Below are positions 1 through 10,393 of a stretch of 64,000 bases of DNA, piece after piece. Source of the DNA: Schistocerca nitens. Its lineage: Eukaryota > Arthropoda > Insecta > Orthoptera > Acrididae. The notes below the pieces were generated by a model. That model ran no database searches. It saw only the letters and a program-made list of their open reading frames with translations, and had not been told where the DNA came from. The DNA lies in assembly GCF_023898315.1 (NCBI RefSeq), contig NC_064614.1, positions 704,678,720 to 704,742,719 on the forward strand, in the 5' to 3' direction. Made by a program: the position numbers and the translations under genes. The stretch's first letter is position 1; the number at the start of each line of letters is the position of its first letter.

Positions 1-317
1 AAATGACAGATGGAATGGCTATGGGTTTTCCCTTGTCTCCAATAGTGGACAATTTTTTTACAGAACATTTTGAGGAATATGCGTTAAATTTGGGTCCCCT
101 TTGCCCATCTTTATTTTATTGTTACGTTGACGACACATTTTTGATCTCGCCACATGGCATAGAAGCTCTTGAAGCACTTCCATGAATATATGAACAGTAT
201 GCACTCAAACATCCAGTTCAGTGTCAAAACAGAGACAGTGGGAAAGCTGCCGTTTCTGGTTCAACCAAAGTCATACGGACGGCTTGGCCATTCAGTGTAT
301 CACAAGCAAAAGCATAC
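1..317 (+). pseudogene. Penelope-like element reverse transcriptase (5' piece)
   Basis: This encodes the palm region of a Penelope-like reverse transcriptase. The residues GMAMGFPLSPIVDNFFTEHFE, read in frame from base 3, match the PLE block MGxPLSPxxAN, and YVDDTF at about 126-143 is the catalytic YxDD motif. Near 165-180 the reading frame shifts, after which HSNIQFSVKTE and KLPFL continue the typical PLE order (IQFTxE, LPFLDV), ending in SVYHKQKHT where other PLEs have SVYRKPTHT. The gene runs off the left edge of the window and is broken at 317 by the I-type LINE, resuming at 6450. The frameshift shows it is inactive. The family assignment is strong; the exact PLE lineage is not determined. 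Confidence 0.85.
306..317. repeat. 12-bp target site duplication, left copy
   Basis: The 12 bases gcaaaagcatac occur here and again at 6438-6449, immediately outside both ends of the I-type LINE. Both copies lie in the interrupted PLE coding frame, so this is a direct target site duplication. Confidence 0.9.
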
Positions 318-495
318 TTGGTTGGTTTGTGGGATTAAAGGGACCAGACTGCGTTGGTCTTCGGTCCCTTTTTCCAAATACTAAAAACACCCACAGAGAA
401 TAAAAACGAGTAACAGAATAGATCACAGACAACACAGAACAAGAGAGACTTAGACAAAGACCAGACAAGACAAACTAAAATCACACAGAGTGTGA

Positions 496-542
496 CGGTG
501 GTTGGCCGACCATAGAAACAAAAAAGGAAAAGCCAACCACCG
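496..542 (-). other. Stem-loop in the 3' UTR of the I-type LINE
   Basis: A perfect 11-bp inverted repeat (cggtggttggc at 496-506, gccaaccaccg at 532-542) encloses a 25-base loop, about 75-120 bases downstream of the ORF2 stop on the minus strand. LINE 3' UTR hairpins can be recognised by the element's own reverse transcriptase; that role here is inference. Confidence 0.7.
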
Positions 543-616
543 AGAAACGCATTAAAAACTCAGATTAAAATCGTAGGCCAATGGCCAGAATCAACACAAA
601 AGAACATAACAAACAC

Positions 617-3600
617 TCAGAGTAAACGATAAAAACCCCCTGCCCGAATAAAACGTAAAACTAAGCCAACCATAACAGGGTCATCAGATAAAAGGGCAGG
701 GAGCGTATCAGACAGCGCAAATGTCTGCCTGACCACAGCTAAAAGGGGGCAAGCCAACAAAATGTGGGCCACTGTCAAAGCCGCCCCGCAGCGACACAGA
801 GGAGGGTCCTCTCGACGCAGTAAGTAACTGTGTGTCAGCCGGGAGTGGCCAATGCGGAGCCGACAAAGGACGACTGAATCCCTGCGGTTGGCTCGCATGG
901 ATGACCGCCACACAGTCGTCGTCTCCTTAATGGCACTGAGTTTATTGGGCGTGATCCTATTGCGCCATTCAGTGCCCCAAAGCGAGAGAACTTCGCGGCG
1001 TAAGACTGCCCACAAATCAGTCTCCGGGAGACCAATGTCCAGGATGGGTTCACCAGTGGCCTGTTTGGCCAGGCGGTCAACATGTTCATTGCCCAGGATA
1101 CCGACATGACCGGGGGTCCACACAAAGACCACAGAGCGGCCGCAACGGGCAAGAGTATGCAGGGACTCATGGATAGCCATCACCAGACGAGAACGAGGGA
1201 AACACTGGTCGAGAGCTCGTAAACCGCTCAGGGAATCGCTACAGATAACGAAGGACTCACCTGAGCAGAAGGATATACTCTAGGGCACGAAAGGTGGCGA
1301 CCAGCTCAACAGTGTAAACGCTGCAGCCAGCCGGCAAGGAACGTTGTTCGGAATGGTCCCCTAGAGTTAGCGCATAACCGACTCAACCAGCGACCACCGA
1401 GCCGTCGGTGTAAACAACTCCAGAGCCCTGATATGTGGCCAGGATGGAATAAAAGTGGCATCGGAAGGCCTCCGGAGGGACTGAGTCCTTCGGGCTCTGT
1501 GCCAAATCGAGCCAAAGGCAAGGGCGAGGCACACACCATGGGGGCGTGCGCAGAGGTGCCCGGAAAGGAGGTGGAACTGGGAAAAACCCAAGCCCAGAGA
1601 GGAGCTCTTTGACGCGTACGGCGATCGGACAACCCGACCGGGGCCGACGGTCTGGCAGATGGACGACTGACTGCGGGAACAGGACACGGTAATTTGGATG
1701 CCCGGGCAAGCTAAAAACATGGGCAGCATAAGCAGCCAGTAATTGTTGGCGTCGTAACCGCAGTGGAGGGACACCTGCCTCCACTAGTATGCTGTCCACA
1801 GGGCTGGTGCGGAAAGCACCAGTGGCAAGGCGTATCCCGCTATGGAGAATTGGCTCCAGCACCCGCAACGCAGATGGGGATGCTGAGCCATAAGCCAGGC
1901 TCCCATAGTCCAGACGGGACTGGATTAATGCCTGGTAGAGCCGCAACAGGGTAGATCGGTCGGCGCCCCAGCGGGTGTGGCTCAAGCATCTCAGAGCGTT
2001 TAGATGCCACCAACACGCCAGTTTAAGCTGCCGGATATGAGGCAGCCAAGTCAACCGGGCATCGAAAACCACCCCCAAAAACCTATGTGATTCCACCACT
2101 GAAAGAAGTTCGTCGGCAAGATAAAGCCGCGGCTCCGGGTGGACAGTACGTCGCCGGCAGAAATGCATAACGCAGGTCTTGGCTGCCGAAAACTGGAACC
2201 CATGAGCTACAGCCCAAGACTGCGCCTTGCGGATAGCGCCCTGTAGCTGACGTTCAACAGCTGCAATGCCAGTAGAGCTGTAGTAAAGGCAGAAGTCGTC
2301 AGCATACAGGGAAGCGGAGACAGAATTTCCCACGGCCGCAGCGAGCCCATTAATGGCTATTAAAAACAGGCAGACACTTAAAACAGAACCCTGTGGCACA
2401 CCGGTCTCCTGGACGTGGAAGGAACTATATGAGGCCGCGACTTGCACGCGGAAGGTACGAACGACAGAAAATTTCTGATAAAGATCGGCAGAGGGCCCCG
2501 AAGACCCCATCCATGAAGTGTAGAAAGGATCTGACGACGCCATGTCGTATCGTACGCCTTCCGCATGTCGAAAAAGACAGCGACCAGGTGCTGACGGCGG
2601 GCAAAGGCAGTACGGATGGCCGACTCCAGGCTCACTAGATTGTCGGCGGCAGAGTGGCCTTTACGGAACCCACCCTGAGACGGAGCCAGAAGGCCCCGAG
2701 ACTCCAGTACGCAATTCAAGCGCCGGCTCACCATCCGTTCAAGCAACTTGCGAAGAACGTTGGTGAGGTTAATGGGACGGTAGCTGTCCACCTCCAGAGG
2801 GCTCTTTCCAGGTTTCAAAACGGGGATGACAACGCTTTCCCGCCATTGCGACGTAAACTCCCCCTCAACCAAAGACAGTTGTAAAGATCGAGGAGGCGCC
2901 GCTGGCAGTCCACTGAAAGGTGTTTCAGCATCTGACAGTGGATGCCATCTGGCCCAGGAGCGGTATCAGGGCAAGCGGCTAGGGCACTGCGAAATTCCCA
3001 CTCACTGAATGGAGCATTGTAAGATTCTGGGTGGTGGGTGCGAAACGAAGGCTCCGACGTTCCATCCGCTCTTTAATGGAGCGGAAGGCCAGTGGGTAAT
3101 TGGAAGAAGCGGAACTAAAAGCAAAATGCTCTGCCAAGCTGTTGGCAATTTCGTCAGAGTCTGTACAAACTGCTCCATTCAGTGAGAGCGCAGGGACGCT
3201 GACAGGGGTCCGATAGCCATAGAGGCGTCGGATCTTGGCCCAGACCTACGATGGAGAGACATGGAGGCCAATGGTGGACACATACCGCTCCCAGCACTCC
3301 TGCTTGCTTTGGCGGATAAGGCGGCGTGCCCGTGCACGCAGCCGTTTGAAGGTGATGAGGTGTTCAATGCAGGGATGTCGCTTGTGACGCTGTAGCACCC
3401 GCCGGCGTTCTTTAATCGCTGCAGTGATCTCAGGCGACCACCAAGGCACAGTCCGCCGCCGAGGGGACCCAGAGGAACGGGGAATGGCAGATTCGGCGGC
3501 AGTAACGATGCCGGTGGTGACCGATTGAACCACCACATCAATGTCATCATTAGAGAGAGGCTCAATAGCGGCAGTGGAGGAGAACAAGTCCCAGTCAGCC

Positions 3601-4295
3601 TTATTCATAGCCCATCTGCTAGGGTGCCCAGAAGAGTGACGCTGTGGTAGTGACAGAAAGATCGGAAAGTGGTCACTACCTCACATGTCATCATGCACAC
3701 TCCATTGGACAGACGGTAAGAGGCTAGGGCTACAGATTGAAAGGTCAATGGCGGAGTATGTGCCATGCGCCACACTGAAGTGTGTGAAGGCACCATCATT
3801 TAAAATCGAGAGATCGAGCTGCGACAATAAATGCTCAACGGTGGCGCCTCAACCTGTTGCCACCGACCCACCCCACAGAGGGTTATGGGCGTTGAAGTCG
3901 CCCAATAGCAAGAAAGGTGGCGGCAATTGGGCTATCAGCGCAGCCAGGACATGCTGCGAGACATCACCATCCGGTGGAAGATAAAGACTGCAGACGGTAA
4001 CAGCCTGTGGCGTCCACACCCGAACAGCGACAGCCTCTAAAGGTGTTTGGAGAGGGACAGACTCGCTGTGCAGAGTGTGAAGGAGATAGAGGCAGACGCC
4101 ACCAGACACCCTTTCATATGCTGCCCGGTTCTTATAATAACCCCGATAGCCACGGAGGGCGGGGGTTCGCATTGCTGGAAACCAAGTTTCCTGAAGAGCA
4201 ATGCAGAAGAAAGGGTGAAGGCTGATAAGTTGGCGGAGCTCAGCTAGATGGTGGAAGAAACCGCTGCAGTTCCACTGGATGTTGGTATTGTCCAT
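617..4295 (-). pseudogene. I-type LINE ORF2: endonuclease, reverse transcriptase, RNase H (degenerate)
   Basis: ORF2 starts at ATG 4295 and overlaps the end of ORF1 by 56 bases. The endonuclease begins NIQWNCSGF and has LQETWFP and GDFNAHNPLWG (4295-3849), with the SDHFPI motif near 3670. The reverse transcriptase (about 2872-1700) has SYRPINLTN, QGGFRKG, GVPQGS and the catalytic SLYADDF. RNase H starts with YTDGS near 1400 and ends with WTPGHVGILGNEHVDRLAKQ near 1110, followed by a cysteine/histidine C-terminus (CRCGAALTVAHILLAC). Lesions seen: TGA at 3683-3681 inside the SDH motif region, a stop after GLHVSPS near 3246, a frameshift near 2470 and TGA at 1385-1383. The enzyme would copy the element's RNA into nicked DNA; this copy cannot. 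Confidence 0.87.
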
Positions 4296-5828
4296 GGCGG
4301 AGAAAGGCGTGACGGGACTGGGAAGGCAGATTACGCCGCTGGGTCACCTGCTGCCTCCGATGGAGCACCCGTGCAAGTGCTATCCATTGCGTCTGAGGGA
4401 CCGTCGAGATCGAGGTCCTCAGCGGACGCAAGGATCTCCACCTCATTGTCAGACGCACAGCTTTTAGGTAGCGGTGAGTAGGTGCCACCACAGGTGTCTT
4501 GGTCTTACGGGTCTTCAAAGTCGTTTTCTCTCGCTGTTCCTTTGGTTGCCGTTGTTGAGAGGGCTTATTGGAGTCAGTCTCCGGGACCGAAGAGGATCGC
4601 GAAGCCCGTCGACCAGCGACCTGTGGCTTCTTCAGCCACTGGTTGGTGTCTGCTGTGCTGCTGGTAGGAACCTGGGAAGGGAGTGACCCAAGGGATCCCT
4701 TCCGAGCGAGAGAAGCCGAAGAAGACTTACGCTTCTCCGGCTTAGAAGTGGGGACTGGTGTCCCCAGTGGTTTAGTGGGTGCTGCTCCCGAGGTAGATGG
4801 TGTGGGAGCAACAGCGAGAGAAGGGGCTCCCATCGTCAAGGGGGCAGGTGAGGTCCTCTGACTCTGAGAGCTGATTGTATGTCTTGCAGCTGAAGGAGCT
4901 GGAGCAGGAGTGACAGTGGAGGCATAAGATGACTTCATGCGCACGGGATGTAGCCGTTCAAATTTCCGCTTAGCCTCAGTGTAGGTCAGTCGGTCCAGGG
5001 TTTTATATTCCATGATTTTGCGTTCTTTCTGTAAGATACTGCAGTCCGGCGAGCAAGGGGAACAAGGCTCTCCACAGTTGACACAGACGGGAGGCGGAGC
5101 ACATGGAGTATCGGGATGAGATGGGCGTCCACAATCTCGACATGTGAAGCTCGAAGTACAGCGAGAGGATATGTGACCGAACTTCCAGCACTTAAAGCAC
5201 CACATCGGGGGAGGGATATAGGGTTTGATGTCACATCGGTAGACTATCACCTTGACCTTCTCTGGTAATGTATCACCTTCAAAGGCCAAGATGAAGGCAC
5301 CGGTAGCTACTTGATTGTCCCTTGGACCCCGATGAACGCGCCGGACGAAATGTACACCTCGGGCTCTAAATTGGCGCGCAGCTCGTCATCAGACTGCAAA
5401 AGTAGGTCCCGATGGAAAATAATACCCTGGACCATATTTAAACTCTTATGGGGGGTGATGGTAACGTTAACATCCCCCAACTTGTCACAAGCAAGTAACC
5501 TGCATGACTGGGCAGAGGATGCCGTTTTTATCAAAACTGACCCAGAGCGCATTTTGGACAAGACCTCCACCTCCCCAAACTTGTCCTCTAAATGCTCTAC
5601 AAAGAACTGAGGCTTCACGGATAGAAACGAGTCACCATCAGCTCTGGTACAGACGAGATACCTGGGCGAATACACGTCACTGTCATTCATTGCCTTTCGT
5701 TCCTCCCATGGTGTGGCCAGGGATGGGAACGATTTGGGGTCATAAACGTTAGCTTTAAAATGAGCGCTCGAACGCTTAGAGACTGCTGGTGGCTGGCCGC
5801 CAGCGAGAGATGATGTACCACGCTTCAT
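4240..5828 (-). pseudogene. I-type LINE ORF1 (gag-like, CCHC zinc knuckles; frameshifted)
   Basis: This encodes the RNA-binding ORF1 protein of the I-type LINE. The first part (5828-5307, start MKRGTSSL) holds a region resembling an RNA-recognition fold (YLVCTRADG, then HLEDKFGEVEVL, SVLIKTAS). A frameshift near 5300 separates it from the second part, where CFKCWKFGHISSRC and CRDCGRPSHPDTPC are two CCHC zinc knuckles (C-x2-C-x4-H-x4-C) and CVNCGEPCSPCSPDC a third, altered one lacking the usual histidine. A Ser/Pro/Lys-rich basic tail of about 200 residues follows. The end overlaps the ORF2 start. ORF1 proteins of this clade coat the element RNA. The frameshift makes it non-functional. Confidence 0.83.
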
Positions 5829-6437
5829 TGCGGGTCATCCGCCCTGATGCCACCTACTCCGATCAAGGGCCCTCCCCACGGGCGCCACCCAGCCGCAGCA
5901 ATAGCCACCTGGCAGGATGGCCATTGCCGGGAGTCCTGAAGCCCCAGGGAGATGGGCATCTACTCCTTGGCATACGTGGGGAGTTAATGGCGCAGGCATC
6001 AGTAGAGCGATCCCTGTGTTGTCAGGGGGCTACAACCAACAGGGTACATGGTGGCCCCACCACAACGGACTGGCTACCGTGCTGGATCTTAGGCGCAAAA
6101 ATGTCCAAGGTCGTCGTCGCAGTTAAAAGCAACACTGCAGAGTGCAGCGTGGTAATCGCACCCAGGGAAGTATCCTCGCCCAAGAGATGGAAAACGAGTG
6201 GGACACCATTGCAACGACGAAAAAGCCGGCTAAAGGTCTCAATGCACAACGGATACAGTGCACCATGTAAGGCGCCCTTCCCCAATTGGCTCGCTCTTCG
6301 GAATAATTTAGAAAGATGGAGGTCAAACCCGAGAGGGGACCATCACATAAGGCCGAAACATTTGAGACTCCTTTTAGTCAGCTCTTAGACAGGCAGGAAT
6401 ACCGTGGGCCTATTCTAACCCCCGAACCCGCAGGGGG
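5829..6437 (-). promoter_or_regulatory. 5' UTR of the I-type LINE
   Basis: About 600 bases between the 5' end of the element (at the target duplication) and the ORF1 start. It is G/C-rich and has no supported ORF on the minus strand. LINE 5' UTRs normally carry an internal promoter; no specific promoter motif was identified. Confidence 0.6.
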
Positions 6438-6449
6438 GCAAAAGCATAC
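6438..6449. repeat. 12-bp target site duplication, right copy
   Basis: The same 12 bases as at 306-317 (gcaaaagcatac), directly outside the 5' end of the I-type LINE. Confidence 0.9.
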
Positions 6450-7083
6450 CAATTTCCATCTTAACATCTAAAGTACAAAGAGAGACTACGGGTAACGTGG
6501 TATGAAGTCAGCGTTCCCCAAGAAAAGGAAATGTGAAAATCTTGAACGTTCACATGATGAGCCACTGATTGCAATCCTTCCTTTCTGCGGCACTACATCC
6601 AGCAAAATAGGTAGAGTCCTGAGTAGACAATCTTTAAGATCTAGTTTCCGACCTCCTAAGAAGATAAAGGTGATGCTGCGCTCTGTTAAGGACATTCTTG
6701 TCTCTGGATCCTTGGGATTTATAACCTCCCTTGTTATTGTGGAAGCAGTTACAGTCAGTCAGTCCGCCCGTACAGTTTCCAACAGCTGAGCCAACATCAA
6801 CGGCATGCTACAAATCAAAGACTGGAGAAATCTGCAATTGCTGTGCACAGCCTCACAAACAGATACAAAAATATTGTTTGACAAAACAAAAGTTCTGTCG
6901 CACACTCCCACATTTGTGATTAAAGAGGCTGTGGAAATAAGAATGTTTGAGAAGAATGTCACCCGTAGCAGCAGATACAATCTTAGCAGTGCACATAAGC
7001 AAGCTCTCCTTGCAGAGAAGACCCAGAGATATTCATTTCAATGTTTAGTGCATAGGTGTGTTATCTGTAACAGCACTGCATAA
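6450..7083 (+). pseudogene. Penelope-like element: thumb region and GIY-YIG endonuclease (3' piece)
   Basis: This continues the PLE interrupted at 317. The frame from 6502 contains ILPFCGTTSSKIGRVLSRQ and FRPPKKIKVMLRSVKDIL, typical of the linker between PLE reverse transcriptase and endonuclease. A frame change follows, with a LPCYCGSSY segment resembling the start of the GIY-YIG domain (xxxIPCxCGxxYIGQT); the IGQT part is damaged. Further on, KSAIAVHSLTN and ILFDKTKVLSHTPTFVIKEAVEIRM match the AEH and VKEAVEI blocks at the end of PLE GIY-YIG domains. The endonuclease would nick target DNA during insertion. Several frameshifts and stops show decay. Confidence 0.8.
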
Positions 7084-7118
7084 TTACTGACCAGTTAGAA
7101 GCTGTGTATGGGCTATAT

Positions 7119-7187
7119 AAAGCCACCACAGTAACAGTTTAAACAGTCAGTTTAAAGCCACCACAGCAGCAGTTTAAACAGTCAGTT
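7119..7187 (+). repeat. 35-bp tandem repeat downstream of the PLE ORF
   Basis: Two near-identical copies with a period of 35 bases: agccaccaca plus an acagtttaaacagtcagtt core begins at 7121 and again at 7156. It lies just after the PLE endonuclease, so it is probably PLE 3' UTR sequence. Confidence 0.7.
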
Positions 7188-7665
7188 GCTACTGACTGAG
7201 ACAATGTAGTTAATCGTTGAAATCTCAAATTTTTATCCCGAACTGTTGCTGCGAAAGTCCAAGAATGTGTTATACAGTATAGAGATGGTGTCCAACTGCA
7301 GCAGCAACCAGCAAAGCAGGGTTCAGATTTGGAGTATTTGCCAGCAAAATCAACCACCTCACTGCATTACCCAGGGAAAACTTAAAAACCTCCATAGGGA
7401 CAACTTAGCAAGCTCTGTAGGGACTCGAATCTGTCACAGGCGCAATCTGAGTTTTTGGCTTCGCAACTGCAAGGTGTTAAAGTGACTTCATATAGAAGGT
7501 TCCAGAGTGAGTCTCAAATGTCTTTTCCTACAAAAGTTTGTGTATTATAGTGACACCAATCATTAGTTCGGAGAACTGTGTCATGTCCACAATTCTGACG
7601 AATGGAGACTCTTATTGATTCCTTCAAAACAAGTTCAAGGGCAGTCCTCCATAATTTCAGTCAGA
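7188..7665. other. No recognised gene; probable PLE 3' flank
   Basis: A short open frame at 7246-7485 (+) ends FWLRNCKVLK, but no family is recognised. The stretch joins the PLE tail to the Tigger transposon and may include more PLE 3' sequence. Confidence 0.4.
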
Positions 7666-7852
7666 TACAGTGGTACCTCACTTAATGACCATTTCCCAGA
7701 ATGCGCAATTCAAATAACTAGCAAAACAAATTGTGAAAAAGTGACTCCTTTAATGAGTGATGTTTTGCATAACGAGTGATGATGATTTAGTGTGACATCA
7801 CCAGCCATTCATGCTTGGCGGGAGACACATTCAGTAATATGAACACCTTTCC

Positions 7853-7863
7853 TTCAGTCTGGG
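7853..7863. repeat. 11-bp target site duplication of SINE, left copy
   Basis: ttcagtctggg occurs here and at 8119-8129, flanking the SINE exactly. Confidence 0.9.
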
Positions 7864-8118
7864 AGGAGGAGGAGGAGGAGATTAGTGTTTAACGTCCCGT
7901 CGACAACGAGGTCATTAGAGACAGAGCGCAAGCTCGGGTGAGGGAAGGATGGGGAAGGAAATCGGCCGTGCCCTTTCAAAGGAACCATCCCGGCATTTGC
8001 CTGAAGCGATTTAGGGAAATCACGGAAAACCTAAATCAGGATGGCCGGAGACGGGATTGAACCGTCGTCCTCCCGAATGCGAGTCCAGTGTGCTAATCAC
8101 TGCGCCACCTCGCTCGGT
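7864..8118 (-). mobile_element. tRNA-derived SINE
   Basis: Read on the minus strand from 8118, the element begins with a tRNA-like head. It has an A-box-like TGGCGCAGTGATTAGCA (8107-8091) and a B-box GGTTCAATCCC (8063-8053), spaced as in an RNA polymerase III promoter. A tRNA-unrelated body of about 170 bp follows, ending in a (TCC)n-type tail at 7864. Perfect 11-bp duplications on both sides show retroposition into the Tigger element, so it is the younger of the two. Confidence 0.9.
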
Positions 8119-8129
8119 TTCAGTCTGGG
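8119..8129. repeat. 11-bp target site duplication of SINE, right copy
   Basis: Second copy of ttcagtctggg, beyond the tRNA-like head of the minus-strand SINE. Confidence 0.9.
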
Positions 8130-8237
8130 TTCAGCGCTCATTCTGTTAACCTTAGTGCAGCATGTGATCACACATTTTTTCTAAACTTGTGTTCACACAG
8201 TGTTTTTTTGTGTGCAAATTTTAATAACCTTCTTAGA

Positions 8238-9740
8238 AATGTCCCCAAAGATAAAGCCACAAGCAGGTGACCATAAGAGAAAGAAAATGACCTTTGAAAT
8301 CAAACGTAAAATCATTGAAAAACACGAACATGGTGTGAGCCTTGCTGATTTAGCATGCACTTACAATTGGTCTACATTGACTATTTGCACTACCCTCAAG
8401 AACAAGGACAAGGTTAAGCATATAGGTGCTTCAAAATGCATGACAAGAGTATCTAAACAATGGTTTTGTATTCTGGACAATGTCGAAAGTTTGCTCCTTA
8501 CAAGGATAAATGAAAAGCAATTGTGAGGTGACACTGTTAAGGAGATCATTGTCTGAGAGAAGACAATGATGATTTTTGCCAACCTCATTAAGAAGCTGCC
8601 AGGATCATCAGCGGCCGTTTCTAAGGGAAGCAATGGGTGTTTTGAGAAGTTTAAGAGAAGAACTGACATCCACAGCATTGGGAGGCAAGGCAAATCAGCC
8701 AGATCCGACACAAAGGCAGCAAAGAACTTCATCAGCAACTTCAAGATGCTCGTAAATTCCGAGGGTTACCTCCCCCAACAGGTTTTTAATTGTGATGAGA
8801 TATGTCTATTCTGGAGAAAGATGCTGAAGCATACCTTTACAACAGCAGAGGAGACTGCACTGCCCAGTAACAAGCCAATGGAAGACCATCTCACACTGCT
8901 ATTCCGTGCCAATGCAAGCAGTGATTTTAAAATTAAACTGCTGCTTGTTTACCATTCAGAAACTCAAGGAGTCTTCAACAAGTGTAAAACCCGAAGTGCA
9001 CGTTAAATGTGACGTGGAGGTCCGACAACAAGGCTTGGGTGACACGTGATCATTTTTGTGATTGGATCAATGAAGTGATCTCCTTGAGGAATTTCAATTC
9101 ATCAAAATCCAATTTCTGCCTCCCAACTTTACTCCATTAATCCAGTCTATTAACCAGCAGATTATTTCTAACTTTAAGGAGCTCTACACTAAAACACTCT
9201 TTGAGCATTGCTTTGAGTTGACTGAAGCTACCAATCTTAGTCTCAGAGAGTTTTGGAAATATCACTTCAACATCGTTGCCTGCGTCAGGGTGATCAAAAA
9301 GGTGTGGGAAAGGGCTACCAAGAGAACTCTCACTTCCGCTTGGAAGAAGCTTTGGCCAGAGAGTGTTGTTGAATGTGACTCTGAGGCTTTTGAGTCGGAA
9401 CTTGTGGAGCCTGTACTCAATGACATTGTGTCTTTGGCCGAGAGCTGACATTGTGTCTTTGGCCGAGAGCATGGGATTAGAAGTGGATAACACTGATATC
9501 AATAAACTTGTGGAGGATCATAGCCGAGAAATGACCACCGAAGGGCTTATGGAGTTGCAGTGCATTTCACAGCAGAAAGTTGTGGAGAGGAGTTCTTCTT
9601 CTTCTTCTTCAGAGGAGGAGGAGGAGTAGGAGGAGGAGGCAATAACAGCAAAGCAGCAATCTTCTGGTGCAGTAAGAGAAATGCTAAAAGCATGGGAATC
9701 GGTTGCATCGTACATTGAAAATCATACCCCAATAATGCAG
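8238..9740 (+). pseudogene. Tigger/pogo-family transposase (CENP-B-like), degenerate
   Basis: Start chosen at MSPKIKPQAG (8238), which opens the N-terminal helix-turn-helix: KRKKMTFEIKRKIIEKHEHGVSLADLACTYNWS matches pogo/CENP-B-type DNA-binding domains (psq-like). A stop at 8524-8526 interrupts it. Further on, VFNCDEICLFWRKM (about 8786-8825) is the catalytic NxDETGLFWK block of Tigger transposases. The middle and 3' parts are spread over three frames. The C-terminus (KLVEDHSREMTTEGLMEL, then an acidic Ser/Glu run and MLKAWESVASYIENH) is also typical of Tigger. A 25-bp exact tandem duplication at 9421-9470 shifts the frame. No functional protein can be made. Confidence 0.82.
9421..9470 (+). 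repeat. Exact 25-bp tandem duplication in Tigger transposase
   Basis: tgacattgtgtctttggcc plus gagagc is repeated twice with no mismatch (9421-9445, 9446-9470). Since 25 is not a multiple of three, it shifts the reading frame. Confidence 0.95.
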
Positions 9741-10393
9741 TGACTATGTGAGCTACAAATTTATTTGACAATAATGCTGTATGTAAAATTTTATTTGAAT
9801 AAATGGCATGAATAAGACAAAACCTTTATTACTTTTTCTGCATGAATGGGCATTATCATATTTCACATTATTTTATGTGGGATTGATTGTTTCGCTTAAT
9901 GAGTGTTTTGCTCTACGGGTACAATTCTGGAATGAATTATGCTCGCTATGCTAGGTACCATCCTACTTTTGTACTTGATCAACAAATAAGAAATTTGTAA
10001 AACCAATGCAGGATTTGGTCCATTACTTACACTGTGATATGTATAACTGGAAAATGCGTGCAGATCTGGAAGTAACAGGTGCTATTGACTGTTATACAAC
10101 CGGGTTACTTCTGTGTGAGTGAGACAGTTGCAACAAGAAAGAATATTACATACAGAAAGAGTGACCTAAGCAAAATGCCTACACTGCAGGTAAAATGATT
10201 TTGTTGTAAGAGCCCATAATAAGCCTTGAAGATGTATATCTCCCTCCACTGCATATTAAAATGGGCTTAATGAAGATAAAAAGTACTGGACAGAGAAGGG
10301 GAAGGTATTGCATACCTGAAGACTTAGTTTCACAATATCAGCAGTGCAAAGGTTAGAAAGCCAGTACTTATTGCTCCTGAGATACAAAAATTT

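Larger units (their letters stand above)
318..6437 (-). mobile_element. Full-length I-type non-LTR retrotransposon (LINE)
   Basis: A 6.1-kb LINE on the minus strand, with its 5' end at 6437 and 3' end at 318. It has a G/C-rich 5' leader, a gag-like ORF1 with CCHC knuckles, and an ORF2 with apurinic-type endonuclease, reverse transcriptase and RNase H, the order of the I-clade. The 3' end reads as a short CCAA-type repeat tail on the minus strand. Perfect 12-bp duplications at 306-317 and 6438-6449 show a complete target-primed insertion into a PLE. Several stops and frameshifts in both ORFs mean it is no longer autonomous. Clade placement is inferred from domain order and motifs. Confidence 0.88.
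7668..9963 (+). mobile_element. Tigger/pogo-like DNA transposon (decayed), with nested SINE
   Basis: The 5' end cagtggtacctcact matches the Tigger terminal inverted repeat type, preceded by TA at 7666-7667. The 3' end ctaggtaccatcc (9951-9963) is a diverged inverted copy followed by TA at 9964-9965, consistent with the TA target duplication of this superfamily. Between them lies a decayed transposase gene (8238-9740). A SINE with its own 11-bp duplication sits in the 5' non-coding part (7864-8118), so the transposon itself is about 2.0 kb. The 3' terminal repeat is the weaker evidence. Confidence 0.8.

Noticed and set aside
9547..9771. Proline-rich open frame on the minus strand
   Set aside because: Antisense of the Tigger acidic Ser/Glu repeat; an artefact of a simple repeat.
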